Origin: Helicobacter ailurogastricus
GTDB taxonomy: Bacteria > Campylobacterota > Campylobacteria > Campylobacterales > Helicobacteraceae
DNA: 64,000 nt
Assembly (NCBI RefSeq): GCF_001282945.1
Contig: NZ_CDMG01000002.1
Span: 213,039 to 277,038, forward strand
Direction of reading: 5' to 3'
Shown here piece after piece: positions 37,302-47,076 of the stretch; position 1 is the stretch's first letter; each line of letters starts with the position of its first letter. The position numbers were made by a program, and so were the translations under genes. The notes beneath the pieces were generated by a model. It made no database searches. It had not been told where the DNA came from and saw only the letters and a list, made by a program, of their open reading frames with translations.

Positions 37302-38323
37302 CTCCTAAATGGCTCTTTAAATTAGAGGCTGAAAGGGCCCACGCTTTAGTGGAGTGTGGTTTAAAAGTTTGGGGCAAACTTCCCCACAGCCTAGAAGTGC
37401 CAAACCCTCTTTTGGCTCAAGAAATTTTAGGGCTTAGTCTGCCAAACCCCATAGGCCTAGCCGCTGGGTTTGACAAAAACGCCACGATGTTAGCGGGTTT
37501 AAGCCATCTGGGCTTTGGCGTAATAGAGGTGGGTACGCTCACGCCTAAACCACAGCCAGGCAACCCCAAACCTAGGTTGTTTCGCTACATTGAGGAGCAA
37601 AGCCTGCAAAACAGCATGGGCTTTAACAACGATGGGGTGTTAAAGGCAGTGCAAAGACTGGAGAATTTGCCCCCCTTATCTAGCCTCATTGGTGTGAATT
37701 TAGGCAAGAATAAAGACACCCCCCTAGAAAATGCCCTGAGCGATTATGAAAAGGCACTGAGCGCAAGTCTTGGCGTGGGGGATTACTATGTCTTCAATCT
37801 CTCCTCGCCCAACACCCCGAATTTAAGAGATTTACAAAACGAAGCTTTTGTGGGCGAGCTCTTTAGCATGGCAGTTGAGCGCACACACAAGCCCTTGTTC
37901 TTAAAGGTCGCCCCTGACATGCCCACAGATGCGCTTTTGGGGGTGTGTGAAAGGGCTTTAAAGGCGGGCGCAAAGGGGATCATTGCCACAAACACCACCA
38001 TAGATTATTCTTTATTGCCCGGGGTGCGATCGAGTGGGGGACTTAGCGGACGGGTACTGCAAGACAAGGCTAGGGCAGTGTTTGCAGAGGTGGCTAGGGC
38101 GTTTTTTGGGCGGGCCATCTTGGTGGCGGTGGGGGGGATTAGCGATGGTAAAGAAGCCTATGAACGCATCAAAATGGGGGCCCATTTTGTGCAAATTTTC
38201 ACGGCTTTTATCTACCAAGGCCCCGCCATTTGTTGTAAAATAAACCAAGATATAGTAAAATTATTGCAACAAGATGGGTTGAGCTCAATCCATGAGGCTG
38301 TTGGGATCGGACAAAAAAGATGA
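37298..38323 (+). CDS. pyrD: Dihydroorotate dehydrogenase, class 2
   Basis: Membrane-associated, quinone-linked oxidation of dihydroorotate to orotate. The 341-residue protein has an amphipathic N-terminal extension (WLFKLEAERAHALVECGLKV) typical of class 2 enzymes, LPNPIGLAAGFDKNA, NSMGFNNDG, the catalytic serine region FNLSSPNTPNLRDLQ, and FMN-binding segments IIATNTT and VGGISDGKEAYE. It overlaps ppk and the M16 peptidase gene by 4 bases each. Confidence 0.96.
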   Translation: MTPKWLFKLEAERAHALVECGLKVWGKLPHSLEVPNPLLAQEILGLSLPNPIGLAAGFDKNATMLAGLSHLGFGVIEVGTLTPKPQPGNPKPRLFRYIEEQSLQNSMGFNNDGVLKAVQRLENLPPLSSLIGVNLGKNKDTPLENALSDYEKALSASLGVGDYYVFNLSSPNTPNLRDLQNEAFVGELFSMAVERTHKPLFLKVAPDMPTDALLGVCERALKAGAKGIIATNTTIDYSLLPGVRSSGGLSGRVLQDKARAVFAEVARAFFGRAILVAVGGISDGKEAYERIKMGAHFVQIFTAFIYQGPAICCKINQDIVKLLQQDGLSSIHEAVGIGQKR

Positions 38324-39657
38324 AGGGCTTGGGTCGTTTCTTTGTTTTAATTTTAATACTAGGTGGATTTCATATGCAAGCAACGGAAAAGCTGAGTGTA
38401 CGTACGTACTTACCCCACTACGAGAGTACCACCCTTGAAAATGGCTTACAGGTGGTGGCTGTGCCTTTGGCGAATAAAAGTGGGGTGATTGAGGTGGATT
38501 TGCTCTACAAAGTTGGCTCGCGCAACGAACACATGGGAAAGAGCGGGATCGCCCACATGCTCGAGCACATGAGCTTTAAAAGCACCAAGCACCTTAAAGA
38601 GGGCGAGTTTGACACCATCGTCAAGGGCTTTGGAGGGATCAGCAACGCCTCTACGAGCTTTGACAACACCCGCTATTTTATCAAGGCGAGCAACGCGAAT
38701 CTAGACAAATCCCTAGAATTGTTCGCCGAGATGATGGGGTCTTTGCAGCTCAAAGAGGATGAGTTTTTGCCCGAAAGACAAGTGGTCGCCGAAGAAAGAT
38801 TGTGGCGCACGGACAACTCGCCTTTGGGTTATTTGTATTTTCGCTTTTTTAACACTGCCTTTGTTTATCACCCCTACCATTGGACTCCCATCGGCTTTAT
38901 GCAAGACATACAGCACTGGACCATCCAAGACATTAGGGATTTTCACGCCACTTACTACCAGCCCAAAAACGCCATTTTATTAGTGGTGGGGGATTTAGAC
39001 CCTAAAAAAGTCTTTGAGCAAGCCAAAAAGCACTTTGCAAATATCCCCAATGGAAACAAAGCTCCCATCCCTGAGGTCTATATGCAAGAGCCTATCCAAA
39101 ACGGGCTACGCGAAACCGTGATTCACAAAAAGGATCTCTCTTTAGAGTGGCTAGCGATCGGCTGGAAAGTCCCCCCCTTTGCCCACAAAGATCAAGTCGC
39201 TTTAAACGCCCTAGCCAAGCTCTTGGCTGAGGGGGACAGCAGTTTGTTGCGCAAAACCCTCATCGATCAAAAACGCCTAGCCTCTCAAGTTTTTGCCCAA
39301 AACATGGAGCTTAAAGACGCGAGCGTGTTTTTGTTTCTTGCGGGGGCAAACCAGCATGTCGAGGCAGCCCAAATTAAAAAGGAAATCTTGGCGATCCTAG
39401 ACAACATTAAGCACGGAGGGGTTACCCAACAGCAATTAGATAAGGTCAAGATCAATAATCGCGTGGATTTCATCACCGGATTAGAGGATTCTTCGGATGT
39501 CGCAGAGATGTTTGCCGAGTATTTGACACAGGGCAAGATCGAGGACATCGCCCACTACGAGGAAGAGTTTGAAGCCCTAGAGATCAAAGACATTGTGCGG
39601 GTGGCTAATGAATACTTCAGAGATGAAGCTTACAGCGTTGTCACGCTAAAGCCCTAA
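38320..39657 (+). CDS. M16-family zinc peptidase, exported
   Basis: A 445-residue processing-peptidase-like protein with a signal peptide (about 1-22) and the inverted zinc motif HMLEH (HxxEH) near residue 83, with the distal glutamate in the [15 protein letters not shown] segment. The C-terminal half is the inactive M16 domain. It corresponds to HP1012 of H. pylori, sometimes named ymxG or pqqE. The substrate is unknown. It overlaps pyrD by 4 bases and ends 1 base before dapA. Confidence 0.92.
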   Translation: MKGLGRFFVLILILGGFHMQATEKLSVRTYLPHYESTTLENGLQVVAVPLANKSGVIEVDLLYKVGSRNEHMGKSGIAHMLEHMSFKSTKHLKEGEFDTIVKGFGGISNASTSFDNTRYFIKASNANLDKSLELFAEMMGSLQLKEDEFLPERQVVAEERLWRTDNSPLGYLYFRFFNTAFVYHPYHWTPIGFMQDIQHWTIQDIRDFHATYYQPKNAILLVVGDLDPKKVFEQAKKHFANIPNGNKAPIPEVYMQEPIQNGLRETVIHKKDLSLEWLAIGWKVPPFAHKDQVALNALAKLLAEGDSSLLRKTLIDQKRLASQVFAQNMELKDASVFLFLAGANQHVEAAQIKKEILAILDNIKHGGVTQQQLDKVKINNRVDFITGLEDSSDVAEMFAEYLTQGKIEDIAHYEEEFEALEIKDIVRVANEYFRDEAYSVVTLKP

Positions 39658-39658
39658 C

Positions 39659-40537
39659 ATGCACGCCTTAAGTGCTCTAATCACCCCCTTTAAGCCGGAT
39701 TTAAAGGTCGATGAGGCAACTTTTGCTTCTCTTATAGAAAGGCAAATTAGGCTGGGCATGGACGCTTGTGTTCCCACAGGCACCACGGGCGAGTCGGCGA
39801 CCTTGAGCCACGAGGAGCACATGCGTTGCATCGAGATTGCCCTAGAGGTTTGTAAGCCCAAAGGCGTGAAAGTCCTAGCCGGAGTGGGCAGCAACGCCAC
39901 GAGCGAGTCGATCATGTTGGCTAAGTTTGCCCAAAAAGCAGGCGCGGATGCGCTCTTGTGCGTGAGCCCCTATTACAACCGCCCCACACAGCAGGGCTTA
40001 TTCGAGCATTACAAAGCCATCGCTAACGCCGTGCAAATCCCCTTAATCTTATACGATGTCCCCGCCCGCACGGGCACACAAATTGCCGTGGAAACGGCGG
40101 TAAAACTTTTTAACGAAGTGCCTAACATTGTTGGCATTAAAGAAGCTTCAGGGCAGGCCCAAAGGCTCGTGGATTTCTCCCACTTCGCCCCTGAAATGCA
40201 AATTTACAGCGGAGAGGACAAATTAAACCACATCATCATGGCAAGCGGGGGCGTGGGGGTGATCTCGGTTACGGGCAATCTTTTGCCTGATAAAATCTCT
40301 GCTCTTGTTCGGGCAAATTTACAAGGCGATCTAGCCAGCGGGCAGAAAATCCACAACGAATTATACGCCATCAATGGCGCACTTTTTTGCGAGAGCAATC
40401 CCATCCCCATCAAGGCTTGCTTGCACATGGCAGGCTTGCTAGAACACCTAGTTTATCGCCTGCCCTTGGTGCCGCCTAGCCACGAAAATATGCGCTTTTT
40501 AGAAACGATCTTAGAAAATTATGAGGTATTGAAATGA
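39659..40537 (+). CDS. dapA: 4-hydroxy-tetrahydrodipicolinate synthase
   Basis: Condenses pyruvate with aspartate semialdehyde, the first committed step to diaminopimelate and lysine. The 292-residue TIM barrel has the [14 protein letters not shown] motif, the catalytic tyrosine in [10 protein letters not shown] and the Schiff-base lysine in VGIKEASG. It makes wall precursors in an organism that relies on wall remodelling for shape. Its stop overlaps the SDR start (ATGA). Confidence 0.97.
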   Translation: MHALSALITPFKPDLKVDEATFASLIERQIRLGMDACVPTGTTGESATLSHEEHMRCIEIALEVCKPKGVKVLAGVGSNATSESIMLAKFAQKAGADALLCVSPYYNRPTQQGLFEHYKAIANAVQIPLILYDVPARTGTQIAVETAVKLFNEVPNIVGIKEASGQAQRLVDFSHFAPEMQIYSGEDKLNHIIMASGGVGVISVTGNLLPDKISALVRANLQGDLASGQKIHNELYAINGALFCESNPIPIKACLHMAGLLEHLVYRLPLVPPSHENMRFLETILENYEVLK

Positions 40538-41310
40538 GTATGCAGGGCAAGACTTTAGTCATCAGCGGGGCGACAAGAGGCATTGGCAAGGCCATTTTGT
40601 ACCGATTCGCACAAAATGGGGTCAATGTGGCCTTCACCTACAATAAAAACGAAGAAGAAGCCGCCAAGATCGCCGCCGACATTGAGACAAACCACCGCGT
40701 CAGAGCCAAACACTACCGCCTAGACATTTTAGAACCCGAACAATACATCGAGCTTTTTAAACAGGTCGATGCCGACTTTGAGCGGGTGGATTGCTTCGTG
40801 TCTAATGCGATCATTTATGGGCGCTCTGTGGTGGGCGGGTTTGCCCCTTTTATGCGTCTTAAACCTAAAGGTCTAAACAACATCTACACCGCCACGGTCT
40901 TAGCCTTTGTGGTGGGGGCGCAAGAGGCGGCTAAACGCATGAAACTTGTGGGCGGGGGCGCGATTGTGTCCTTAAGCTCTACGGGCAACCTAGTTTATAT
41001 GCCCAATTACGCCGGGCATGGCAATTCTAAAAATGCGGTCGAAACGATGGTCAAATACGCCGCTGTGGATTTGGGCGAATTTGGCATTAGGGTGAATGCC
41101 GTGAGTGGCGGGCCCATCGACACGGATGCGCTCAAAGCCTTCCCCGATTACACTGAGATCAAAGCCAAAGTGGAGGAGCAATCCCCTCTAAAACGCATGG
41201 GCAACCCCACCGACCTAGCCGGGGCGGTGTATTTCTTGTGCGACCCCGAGCAAAGCGCATGGCTTACAGGGCAGACCATTGTGGTCGATGGGGGCACCAC
41301 TTTTAAATGA
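40534..41310 (+). CDS. Short-chain dehydrogenase, enoyl-ACP reductase (FabL)-like
   Basis: A 258-residue Rossmann-fold oxidoreductase, almost identical in pattern to H. pylori HP1014 (annotated hdhA). The NAD(P) motif is [10 protein letters not shown]. The active site reads YAGHGNSK, a Tyr-x6-Lys spacing found in enoyl-ACP reductases of FabI/FabL type rather than the Tyr-x3-Lys of ordinary SDRs. This suggests a fatty-acid synthesis role (inference), not hydroxysteroid oxidation. An internal ATG at 40540 gives MQGKTLV and may be the real start. Confidence 0.88.
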   Translation: MSMQGKTLVISGATRGIGKAILYRFAQNGVNVAFTYNKNEEEAAKIAADIETNHRVRAKHYRLDILEPEQYIELFKQVDADFERVDCFVSNAIIYGRSVVGGFAPFMRLKPKGLNNIYTATVLAFVVGAQEAAKRMKLVGGGAIVSLSSTGNLVYMPNYAGHGNSKNAVETMVKYAAVDLGEFGIRVNAVSGGPIDTDALKAFPDYTEIKAKVEEQSPLKRMGNPTDLAGAVYFLCDPEQSAWLTGQTIVVDGGTTFK

Positions 41311-41316
41311 AGATTG

Positions 41317-41928
41317 ATGACTATTTACATCCACGAAAATGCTGAATTGCAGGTGGCCAGAAGAGCCATTTTGTGTTCCCATATTCTCTTAGTTTTGCTC
41401 TTAGGCGCAACCGCCTTGGGAGCCATCGCTTTTTTACAAAAGAGCGTAACCCCCGATTTTAAAGCCCTAAGCCCTAGCGCCGTGGGGTTTTATTTCCTCG
41501 TATGGCTGGCCATGTTTGCGTGCCAAATTTTTGGCTACTACAAGCTTGCCAAAGTGGGGCGCAATCTGTTGATTTTTCGTTGCATCGCCTTCCCCTACAT
41601 CGCCGATGCCCTGCTCTCTTTGTTCCTTTTGCTTGTGATGCCCCAAGCCAGCATCACCCAGCTTTTTAATTTTAAGATCATCACTTTTTTCCTCTATGCC
41701 TATTATTCCTACAAGCTTTTTTGTGAGTTGAGTCGCGTTACTGATGAGCGTTTTTTTAGACAGGGGATTTTGCTCTTGGGTTTTTGCTTAACTCTCTTGC
41801 TCTTCATTGTGGGGATCAGCCGTGGGGCTTTGATTCTCTTTAGCTTGTTGTTTTTGGTGGGCATGCTCGTGGGGTGGGGCATGATCTTTATGGGTTTCTT
41901 TAGGCTCAAACAAATCAACACCCCATGA
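41317..41928 (+). CDS. Conserved membrane protein (HP1015-like)
   Basis: A protein of about 203 residues with five or six hydrophobic helices and short loops. No enzyme motif is visible. It sits between the SDR and pgsA, the position of HP1015 as I recall. The ATG at 41317 is preferred over TTG at 41314. It overlaps pgsA by 4 bases. Function unknown. Confidence 0.75.
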   Translation: MTIYIHENAELQVARRAILCSHILLVLLLGATALGAIAFLQKSVTPDFKALSPSAVGFYFLVWLAMFACQIFGYYKLAKVGRNLLIFRCIAFPYIADALLSLFLLLVMPQASITQLFNFKIITFFLYAYYSYKLFCELSRVTDERFFRQGILLLGFCLTLLLFIVGISRGALILFSLLFLVGMLVGWGMIFMGFFRLKQINTP

Positions 41929-42494
41929 AATGGACTAAACAAATCCCCAACACCCTAACGATTTTGCGTATCCTGCTCTCTGTGTGCCTGCTCTTTTTGA
42001 TTTTGCACGCCAGCCAGTGGTTTAAAATCTCGTCAGTGGGGCTAAACTACACCAGCGCATGTTTATTTGCCCTCGCAGGCTGCACGGACTTTTTAGATGG
42101 CTACATCGCCCGCAACTACCATTTAAAAACCCTGTTTGGCGAAATCTTTGACCCGCTGGCCGATAAAATCCTCATCCTTGCGGCCTTTTTAGGGCTTTTA
42201 GCACTTGGGCGCATCAGTGCGTGGGTGGTGTTTGTCATTTTGGGGCGGGAATTTTTCATCGCCGGGCTTAGAATGTCTGTATCCAATCACGGGCAAAGCA
42301 TCGCCGTGAGCCAGTGGGGCAAGTACAAAACCTTTTTACAAATGTGCGCGATTGTCGTTTTGTTTTTAAATGTGCGCTTAGGCGGGGTGGCGCTGGGCGA
42401 TTGCTTAATGGCGGTGGCGGTGTTTACAACTCTGTATTCAGGGCTAGATTATGTGCTAAAGTATTGTAAAATGGTGCAAAATGGGGATATTTGA
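41925..42494 (+). CDS. pgsA: CDP-diacylglycerol-glycerol-3-phosphate 3-phosphatidyltransferase
   Basis: Membrane enzyme that makes phosphatidylglycerol phosphate. The 189-residue protein has four to six helices and the CDP-alcohol phosphotransferase signature DFLDGYIARNYHLKTLFGEI followed by FDPLADK. The N-terminus IPNTLTILRILL is typical for PgsA. It overlaps the neighbouring membrane-protein gene and rseP. Confidence 0.95.
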   Translation: MKWTKQIPNTLTILRILLSVCLLFLILHASQWFKISSVGLNYTSACLFALAGCTDFLDGYIARNYHLKTLFGEIFDPLADKILILAAFLGLLALGRISAWVVFVILGREFFIAGLRMSVSNHGQSIAVSQWGKYKTFLQMCAIVVLFLNVRLGGVALGDCLMAVAVFTTLYSGLDYVLKYCKMVQNGDI

Positions 42495-43506
42495 AGCCCT
42501 TTTAGTCTTGGGCTTTGTGGTGCTCTTTCACGAGTGTGGGCATTTTATCCTAGCTAGGGCTTGTCAGATTGGCGTAGAAGTTTTTAGCCTTGGCTTTGGG
42601 ACAAAGCTGTTTAAAAGAACCCATAACAACACCGAATACGCTCTATCTCTCATTCCGCTAGGCGGGTATGTGAGTTTAAAGCAAGAGGGCAACGATGGGT
42701 ATTTGTCTAAACCCCTTTGGCAAAAAAGTTTGGTGTTGCTGGGGGGTCCGCTTTTTAACTTCTTGCTCGCCTTTGTGCTGTGCGCCATTTTAGCGCTCTT
42801 GCCCCAAGAACGCCTAGAACCCATAGTCGGGCAGGTGATGCCTAACATGCCCGCTACAAGTGCGCTTAAAATAGGCGATCGCATTTTAACCCTCAACGAC
42901 ACCCCCATAAAGAGTTTTGAAGACTTGCAAAAGGCGGTGATAAGCTCTAAGAGTCTGTCGGTCGTGGTGCGCCTACAAAGAGGGGCGCAGATTCTAAACC
43001 TGCCCCTAACCCTTAAAGAAATGCCCACCAAAGACGCGTTTAACCAACCCATTTTAATTAAGGTTTTAGGCATTAAATCCAGCCAACAAACCTTTTACGC
43101 CCACTACAACTTGCTAGAAGCCCTGCAACACGCTTTAGCACAATGCGCCCATTTAATTGCGCTCACTTTTCAGGGCTTAATCAAACTCATCACGGGGGTT
43201 TTGCCCCTTTCAAATGTCAATTCCGTTGTGGGGATCGTGGGCTTTTTGGCGCACCAAAGCGGGCTAGAAATGTGGCTTTTGAGCGTGGGGTTTATCTCCA
43301 TTAACCTGGGGCTCTTAAATTTGCTCCCCATCCCCCTGCTTGATGGCGGACAGCTCGCCTTGTTGTGGGTAGAAAAATTGAGCCGCTACACCTTTTCGGC
43401 CAAGCAAGTGCAAACCCTAAACGCTTTGGGCTTTGCCTTTTTGGGGGCTTTGATGGGGCTTGGGTTGTTTAACGATCTTGTGGCCATGTTTGCAAAGCCT
43501 GCTTAA
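42481..43506 (+). CDS. rseP: Site-2 zinc metalloprotease RseP family
   Basis: Intramembrane protease, 341 residues. The zinc site HECGH (HExxH) is in TM1 near residue 18, a PDZ domain lies at about 115-190, and the third ligand region NLLPIPLLDGG is near residue 280. RseP family members clip regulators or leftover signal peptides in the membrane; the target here is unknown. It overlaps pgsA by 14 bases and the convergent DUF115 gene by 38 bases. Confidence 0.93.
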   Translation: MGIFEALLVLGFVVLFHECGHFILARACQIGVEVFSLGFGTKLFKRTHNNTEYALSLIPLGGYVSLKQEGNDGYLSKPLWQKSLVLLGGPLFNFLLAFVLCAILALLPQERLEPIVGQVMPNMPATSALKIGDRILTLNDTPIKSFEDLQKAVISSKSLSVVVRLQRGAQILNLPLTLKEMPTKDAFNQPILIKVLGIKSSQQTFYAHYNLLEALQHALAQCAHLIALTFQGLIKLITGVLPLSNVNSVVGIVGFLAHQSGLEMWLLSVGFISINLGLLNLLPIPLLDGGQLALLWVEKLSRYTFSAKQVQTLNALGFAFLGALMGLGLFNDLVAMFAKPA

Positions 43507-45388
43507 TCACCTCCATCACGCAATCAATCCCCCCGGCTAAGCTAAAGAGCCAATACTTATGGGCGTAAATCCAATCTAGTTGCTTGGCCTGCAATTCTTC
43601 CTTCGTGGGCGTGGGCTTTACCACGATTTTGGCGATGTCTAACTCTTGGTGAAAAATGTAAGATTGGATCGCATCGTTGAAGCAATAATTAAACTCGGGC
43701 TCGTCAAACAAGCCCTTAATGTCGTTGATTTTTTGACTCAGCTCCTCTAACTTGTCTAAATCTAGACTCTCCAACTGCGCTTTTTTATTCAGCTCTTCTA
43801 CATGCTCTAAAAAAGGGGCAACTTCTAAAAACAGCGCTTCAATGCGCTCTTTGCACAGCTTGGAGTAATCCAGCACATCTAGGCACATTTCGTGGGCGGC
43901 TTTAAGTTTTTGGGCGCTCATTGAAGGGCTTGGAGGGGTGAGTTGCAAAGGGGTTTTAGGCGCAAGGTTACAATCAGAGCGCACCCTCTCTATTGCCTCT
44001 TTAAAGGGCAATTCTAGCGTGCCTTGGATGCGTGCCCCGCCTTCTGTGGCATTGATGACTTCTAGTGAATAGGGGGTGTGGTAAATGTCCTTTTCAAAGA
44101 AGTCTAAAAAGAGCTTCCATATCCTTGTGGTCTCTACGACCCCACGCCCCCCATAAGCAGGGGTAAAAACCTTTGAGCCCGCCTCTTTGGGCGCGATCTC
44201 ATCTGCCCCATATAAAGCCCCAAGAGCGTGGCTATGCCCATTGGCCCCAAAGCTCAAATCCTGCCCGATGAAAATACAACGCGCAAAGCGCGCATGCACC
44301 ACCAGCTCGTAAGCCATGTTTGCCGCACTCATGCCAATGCCTAAATAGCCATACTCGTGCAGGCCAAATAAACTGGTGTAGCCAAAGGGGCGTAGGCTAA
44401 ATTGCTTGATGCCCTTTGTGATCGCTTGGTGCAGTGTGGGATGCACAATGGAAGTGATCGCAAAGATCACACCCTCTTGGGCCTCTTTGGGCGTGTCGGT
44501 GTAAAACTTCGCCGTGGCTTCTACCCGCTCTAAAGAAAAGACCAAATCGGGCTTGATGCCCTCTTTGGCTAAAATGGGAAAAGACGCGTCTATGCAAAAA
44601 AGCGTGGCAAAGGGCGCGATTTCTTTAAGTAGGGGTAATTGTTTGTTTAGACTAGGCCCCGTGGAAACGATGATCGCCGTGTTATGTGTGGCGTTGCGCT
44701 TCTTTAAGGAAGAGAGCAGGTCTAGCAAGGTGGGACTTTTGAGCACATAGGGCAAGTTAGCCACATGGTGTTTGATGCCGATGATCGCGTCCCTTGCGTC
44801 ATTGCCCACGCCGATGGCGGCGTTTTCTAGGGCTTTGGTAAAGTCTGCATTGATGCGCTGGACCTCTTGCATGTAGCGTTCATAATAGGGGTAAGTGATG
44901 TGTAACTCAAAGACCTTTGCATACAAACAAGCTTTTTTATCCATGTTGAACAAAGACGCGATCATTTGATAAGAACACGCGCTTTGCAAGAGAAAGATCA
45001 ATCGGTCGGTTTTGATCTCCTCGCTAAAGTCTAGGAGATTAAAGATGATGAATAAAATTTCAACCTCGGGCTCGATGATGACGATGCGCTTGATCTGATC
45101 GTAGGCGAGCAAGAGTCTAAATAAAACACCATTGCCCGCGCCATAAAAATACAAATAGGGGGTGTAAGCATAATGGCTTAGGCCTTTAAATTTTTGTAGA
45201 TTTTCTTCTAGGGGTTTGTGGGCAAAAATTGGGGTGTTAGTGTCGGTGTCAATGATGTTGAAGTCGTCTTGTTGCATGAAGACTTCATATTTCGTATTGC
45301 TTTGCACCCCTAAAAGGCGCTGGGCTAAAAGGGGGTCTCTTAGCCGCAGAGCTTCTAAATTGGTCTCGTAGATCGAGGGCATGCCCAC
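43469..45388 (-). CDS. DUF115 / Maf-type flagellin modification protein
   Basis: A 639-residue cytoplasmic protein of the DUF115 (motility accessory factor) family: SAM/nucleotide-like motif NTAIIVSTGPSLNKQLPLL near residue 230 and the FIGQDLSFG segment near 375. Related Campylobacter and Helicobacter proteins are tied to adding nonulosonic (pseudaminic) acids to flagellin. Its GTG start overlaps the flaB stop in TAGTG, so it is made together with the substrate it likely modifies. An ATG two codons on (45382) is the alternative start. Matches HP0114 by position. Confidence 0.88.
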   Translation of the reverse strand: MGMPSIYETNLEALRLRDPLLAQRLLGVQSNTKYEVFMQQDDFNIIDTDTNTPIFAHKPLEENLQKFKGLSHYAYTPYLYFYGAGNGVLFRLLLAYDQIKRIVIIEPEVEILFIIFNLLDFSEEIKTDRLIFLLQSACSYQMIASLFNMDKKACLYAKVFELHITYPYYERYMQEVQRINADFTKALENAAIGVGNDARDAIIGIKHHVANLPYVLKSPTLLDLLSSLKKRNATHNTAIIVSTGPSLNKQLPLLKEIAPFATLFCIDASFPILAKEGIKPDLVFSLERVEATAKFYTDTPKEAQEGVIFAITSIVHPTLHQAITKGIKQFSLRPFGYTSLFGLHEYGYLGIGMSAANMAYELVVHARFARCIFIGQDLSFGANGHSHALGALYGADEIAPKEAGSKVFTPAYGGRGVVETTRIWKLFLDFFEKDIYHTPYSLEVINATEGGARIQGTLELPFKEAIERVRSDCNLAPKTPLQLTPPSPSMSAQKLKAAHEMCLDVLDYSKLCKERIEALFLEVAPFLEHVEELNKKAQLESLDLDKLEELSQKINDIKGLFDEPEFNYCFNDAIQSYIFHQELDIAKIVVKPTPTKEELQAKQLDWIYAHKYWLFSLAGGIDCVMEVIKQALQTWPQDR

Positions 45389-46932
45389 TATTGCAAGAGC
45401 CGTAGGACATTTTGTTGCACCGCATTGGCTTGTGCCATCGCAAAGCTACCAGATTGTGCCAAGATGTTGTATTTAGAGAAGCTGGCACTTTCTTCGGCAA
45501 AATCCACATCTCTAATTTGCGATTCGGCGGCTTTCACATTGACCTGTGTTACAGAGATGTTGTTGATGGTGGTTACCAACTCCATTTGCACCGAACCTAG
45601 GTCTGAGCGGATTTTGTCTAATTGCGTGCGGGCACTCTCGGCCATGTCCATCACCACCATCGCCCCGCGCAAGCTCGTTACACCTGCACCAATGCCTTTA
45701 AAGTTTAACTTGGCTTGGGCGGCATTGGCGTTGCCCCCGCTCGCACTCGCCACATTCGCATCAAAGACTCCCCGCACAGCCCGCAAATTCACGGTGTATT
45801 CGGCAATACCCTGCGCAGAGTGTAACCCGATGTGGCTGTAATTGATCCCACTGATGACGATGTCTCTAGCGTCTTGCTTGATTAAAGTCAAGCGCCCCAC
45901 AATAGCATGTGCGTTGCCTGAAATGCCCGCAAAATTCCCTCCCCCAAAGACATGGCCAGAAGCACTGACAGCGTGTACGGCAATGGCCCGCCCATCGACA
46001 GATTTTAAGTTAATGCGCCCTGCAATGTCGATGTAGGCTTCTACGCCCGTGCGCTCTTTAACGGAGTTGATGGCGTTGATGAGTCGTCCATCGCGGTCGT
46101 TTTTCTTCACATCATTGATATTGCCGATGAGCACTCCATTGATGGTGAGCCCCCTTACCGTGCCCGACTGTACAGCCACCCCCCCTGTGCCAATCACTGT
46201 GGCTGTGGCGCGCACGCCCAAAGTGTTGGAGTTTTTGTTGATCACCTCTACCAGTGCCCCAAGCCCCGTGCCCGCACTAGTGGAGATTTTAACTGACTCT
46301 AATTTAAAGTCATTCACACCATTGGCCTGTTTAAAATTTAGGGTCACCTCTTGTAGATTGTGTGCGCCCGCGCTCACCTCCATGCCATCGCGATCCATCC
46401 CTGAGGTTTCAAAGCGCACATGTCCGATTTTATCCGAGCCAGTGGGCCCAATGGAGGCCTTGATTGTGGTGTTAGAGTAAGCCCCGATTTGAAACTCTTT
46501 GTTAGAGAAACTGCCCGCCAAGAGCTGTTGCCCGTTAAAGCTGGTCGTGTTGGCGATGTTGTCTAATTCTTCTAAAAGCCGCAAAATATCGCTTTGCAAC
46601 GCTTTTCTGGTTTCAGTGGTCTGGCCATCTTGCGCCGCTTGCACTGCTTTGGTTTTCACTGTGTCAAGGATTTTAATCTGCTCATCCATTGCTTTATCGG
46701 CGGTTTGGACAATCCCGATCGCATCGTTTGCATTTTTGATGGCTTGTCCCAAACTCGCACTTTGGCTGCGCAAACTATCGGCGATGGCCATCCCTGAAGC
46801 GTCATCTGCTGCTTTGTTGATGCGTAGCCCTGAGCTTAACTTCTCTAAAGAGCTGGCTAAATCTCTATTGTTGCGCACCCCGATGGTGTGTGCATTTAAA
46901 GCGGCGACATTTGTATTGATCCGAAAACTCAT
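45388..46932 (-). CDS. flaB: Flagellin B
   Basis: Minor flagellin placed near the hook in Helicobacter filaments. The 514-residue protein has the conserved D0/D1 N-terminus ([35 protein letters not shown]), a variable centre, and the C-terminal coiled coil ending [13 protein letters not shown]. The N-terminal D1 part lacks the LQRVRELAVQ stretch that TLR5 recognises in enteric flagellins, as known for epsilonproteobacteria. AAGGA lies 8 bases before the ATG, and a sigma-54 promoter precedes it. topA diverges upstream, as in H. pylori HP0115-HP0116. Confidence 0.96.
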   Translation of the reverse strand: MSFRINTNVAALNAHTIGVRNNRDLASSLEKLSSGLRINKAADDASGMAIADSLRSQSASLGQAIKNANDAIGIVQTADKAMDEQIKILDTVKTKAVQAAQDGQTTETRKALQSDILRLLEELDNIANTTSFNGQQLLAGSFSNKEFQIGAYSNTTIKASIGPTGSDKIGHVRFETSGMDRDGMEVSAGAHNLQEVTLNFKQANGVNDFKLESVKISTSAGTGLGALVEVINKNSNTLGVRATATVIGTGGVAVQSGTVRGLTINGVLIGNINDVKKNDRDGRLINAINSVKERTGVEAYIDIAGRINLKSVDGRAIAVHAVSASGHVFGGGNFAGISGNAHAIVGRLTLIKQDARDIVISGINYSHIGLHSAQGIAEYTVNLRAVRGVFDANVASASGGNANAAQAKLNFKGIGAGVTSLRGAMVVMDMAESARTQLDKIRSDLGSVQMELVTTINNISVTQVNVKAAESQIRDVDFAEESASFSKYNILAQSGSFAMAQANAVQQNVLRLLQ

Positions 46933-46969
46933 CTTTGCATCCTTTGCTAATTGTTATGCCAGCAACTAA

Positions 46970-46984
46970 GCAAGGTCTGTTCCA
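46970..46984 (-). promoter_or_regulatory. Sigma-54 promoter of flaB
   Basis: On the minus strand TGGAACAGACCTTGC has GG (-24) and GC (-12) ten bases apart, flanked by T, matching the RpoN consensus. It lies 38 bases before the flaB ATG, leaving room for a short leader. H. pylori flaB is RpoN-dependent (established). The fliK site at 57724 has the same GGAAC-N5-TTGCTT form. Confidence 0.88.
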
Positions 46985-47030
46985 TTTTTTAAACTTTGGG
47001 TTTTAAGCAAGAAAGCGCTTAAAAATATTC

Positions 47031-47036
47031 TATAAT
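47031..47036 (+). promoter_or_regulatory. -10 element upstream of topA
   Basis: A perfect TATAAT lies 41 bases before the chosen topA start, back to back with the flaB sigma-54 promoter on the other strand. Confidence 0.5.
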
Positions 47037-47076
47037 GCCACCTGCAATCAGAGATTTCATTATTAGAGAGTTTTGC

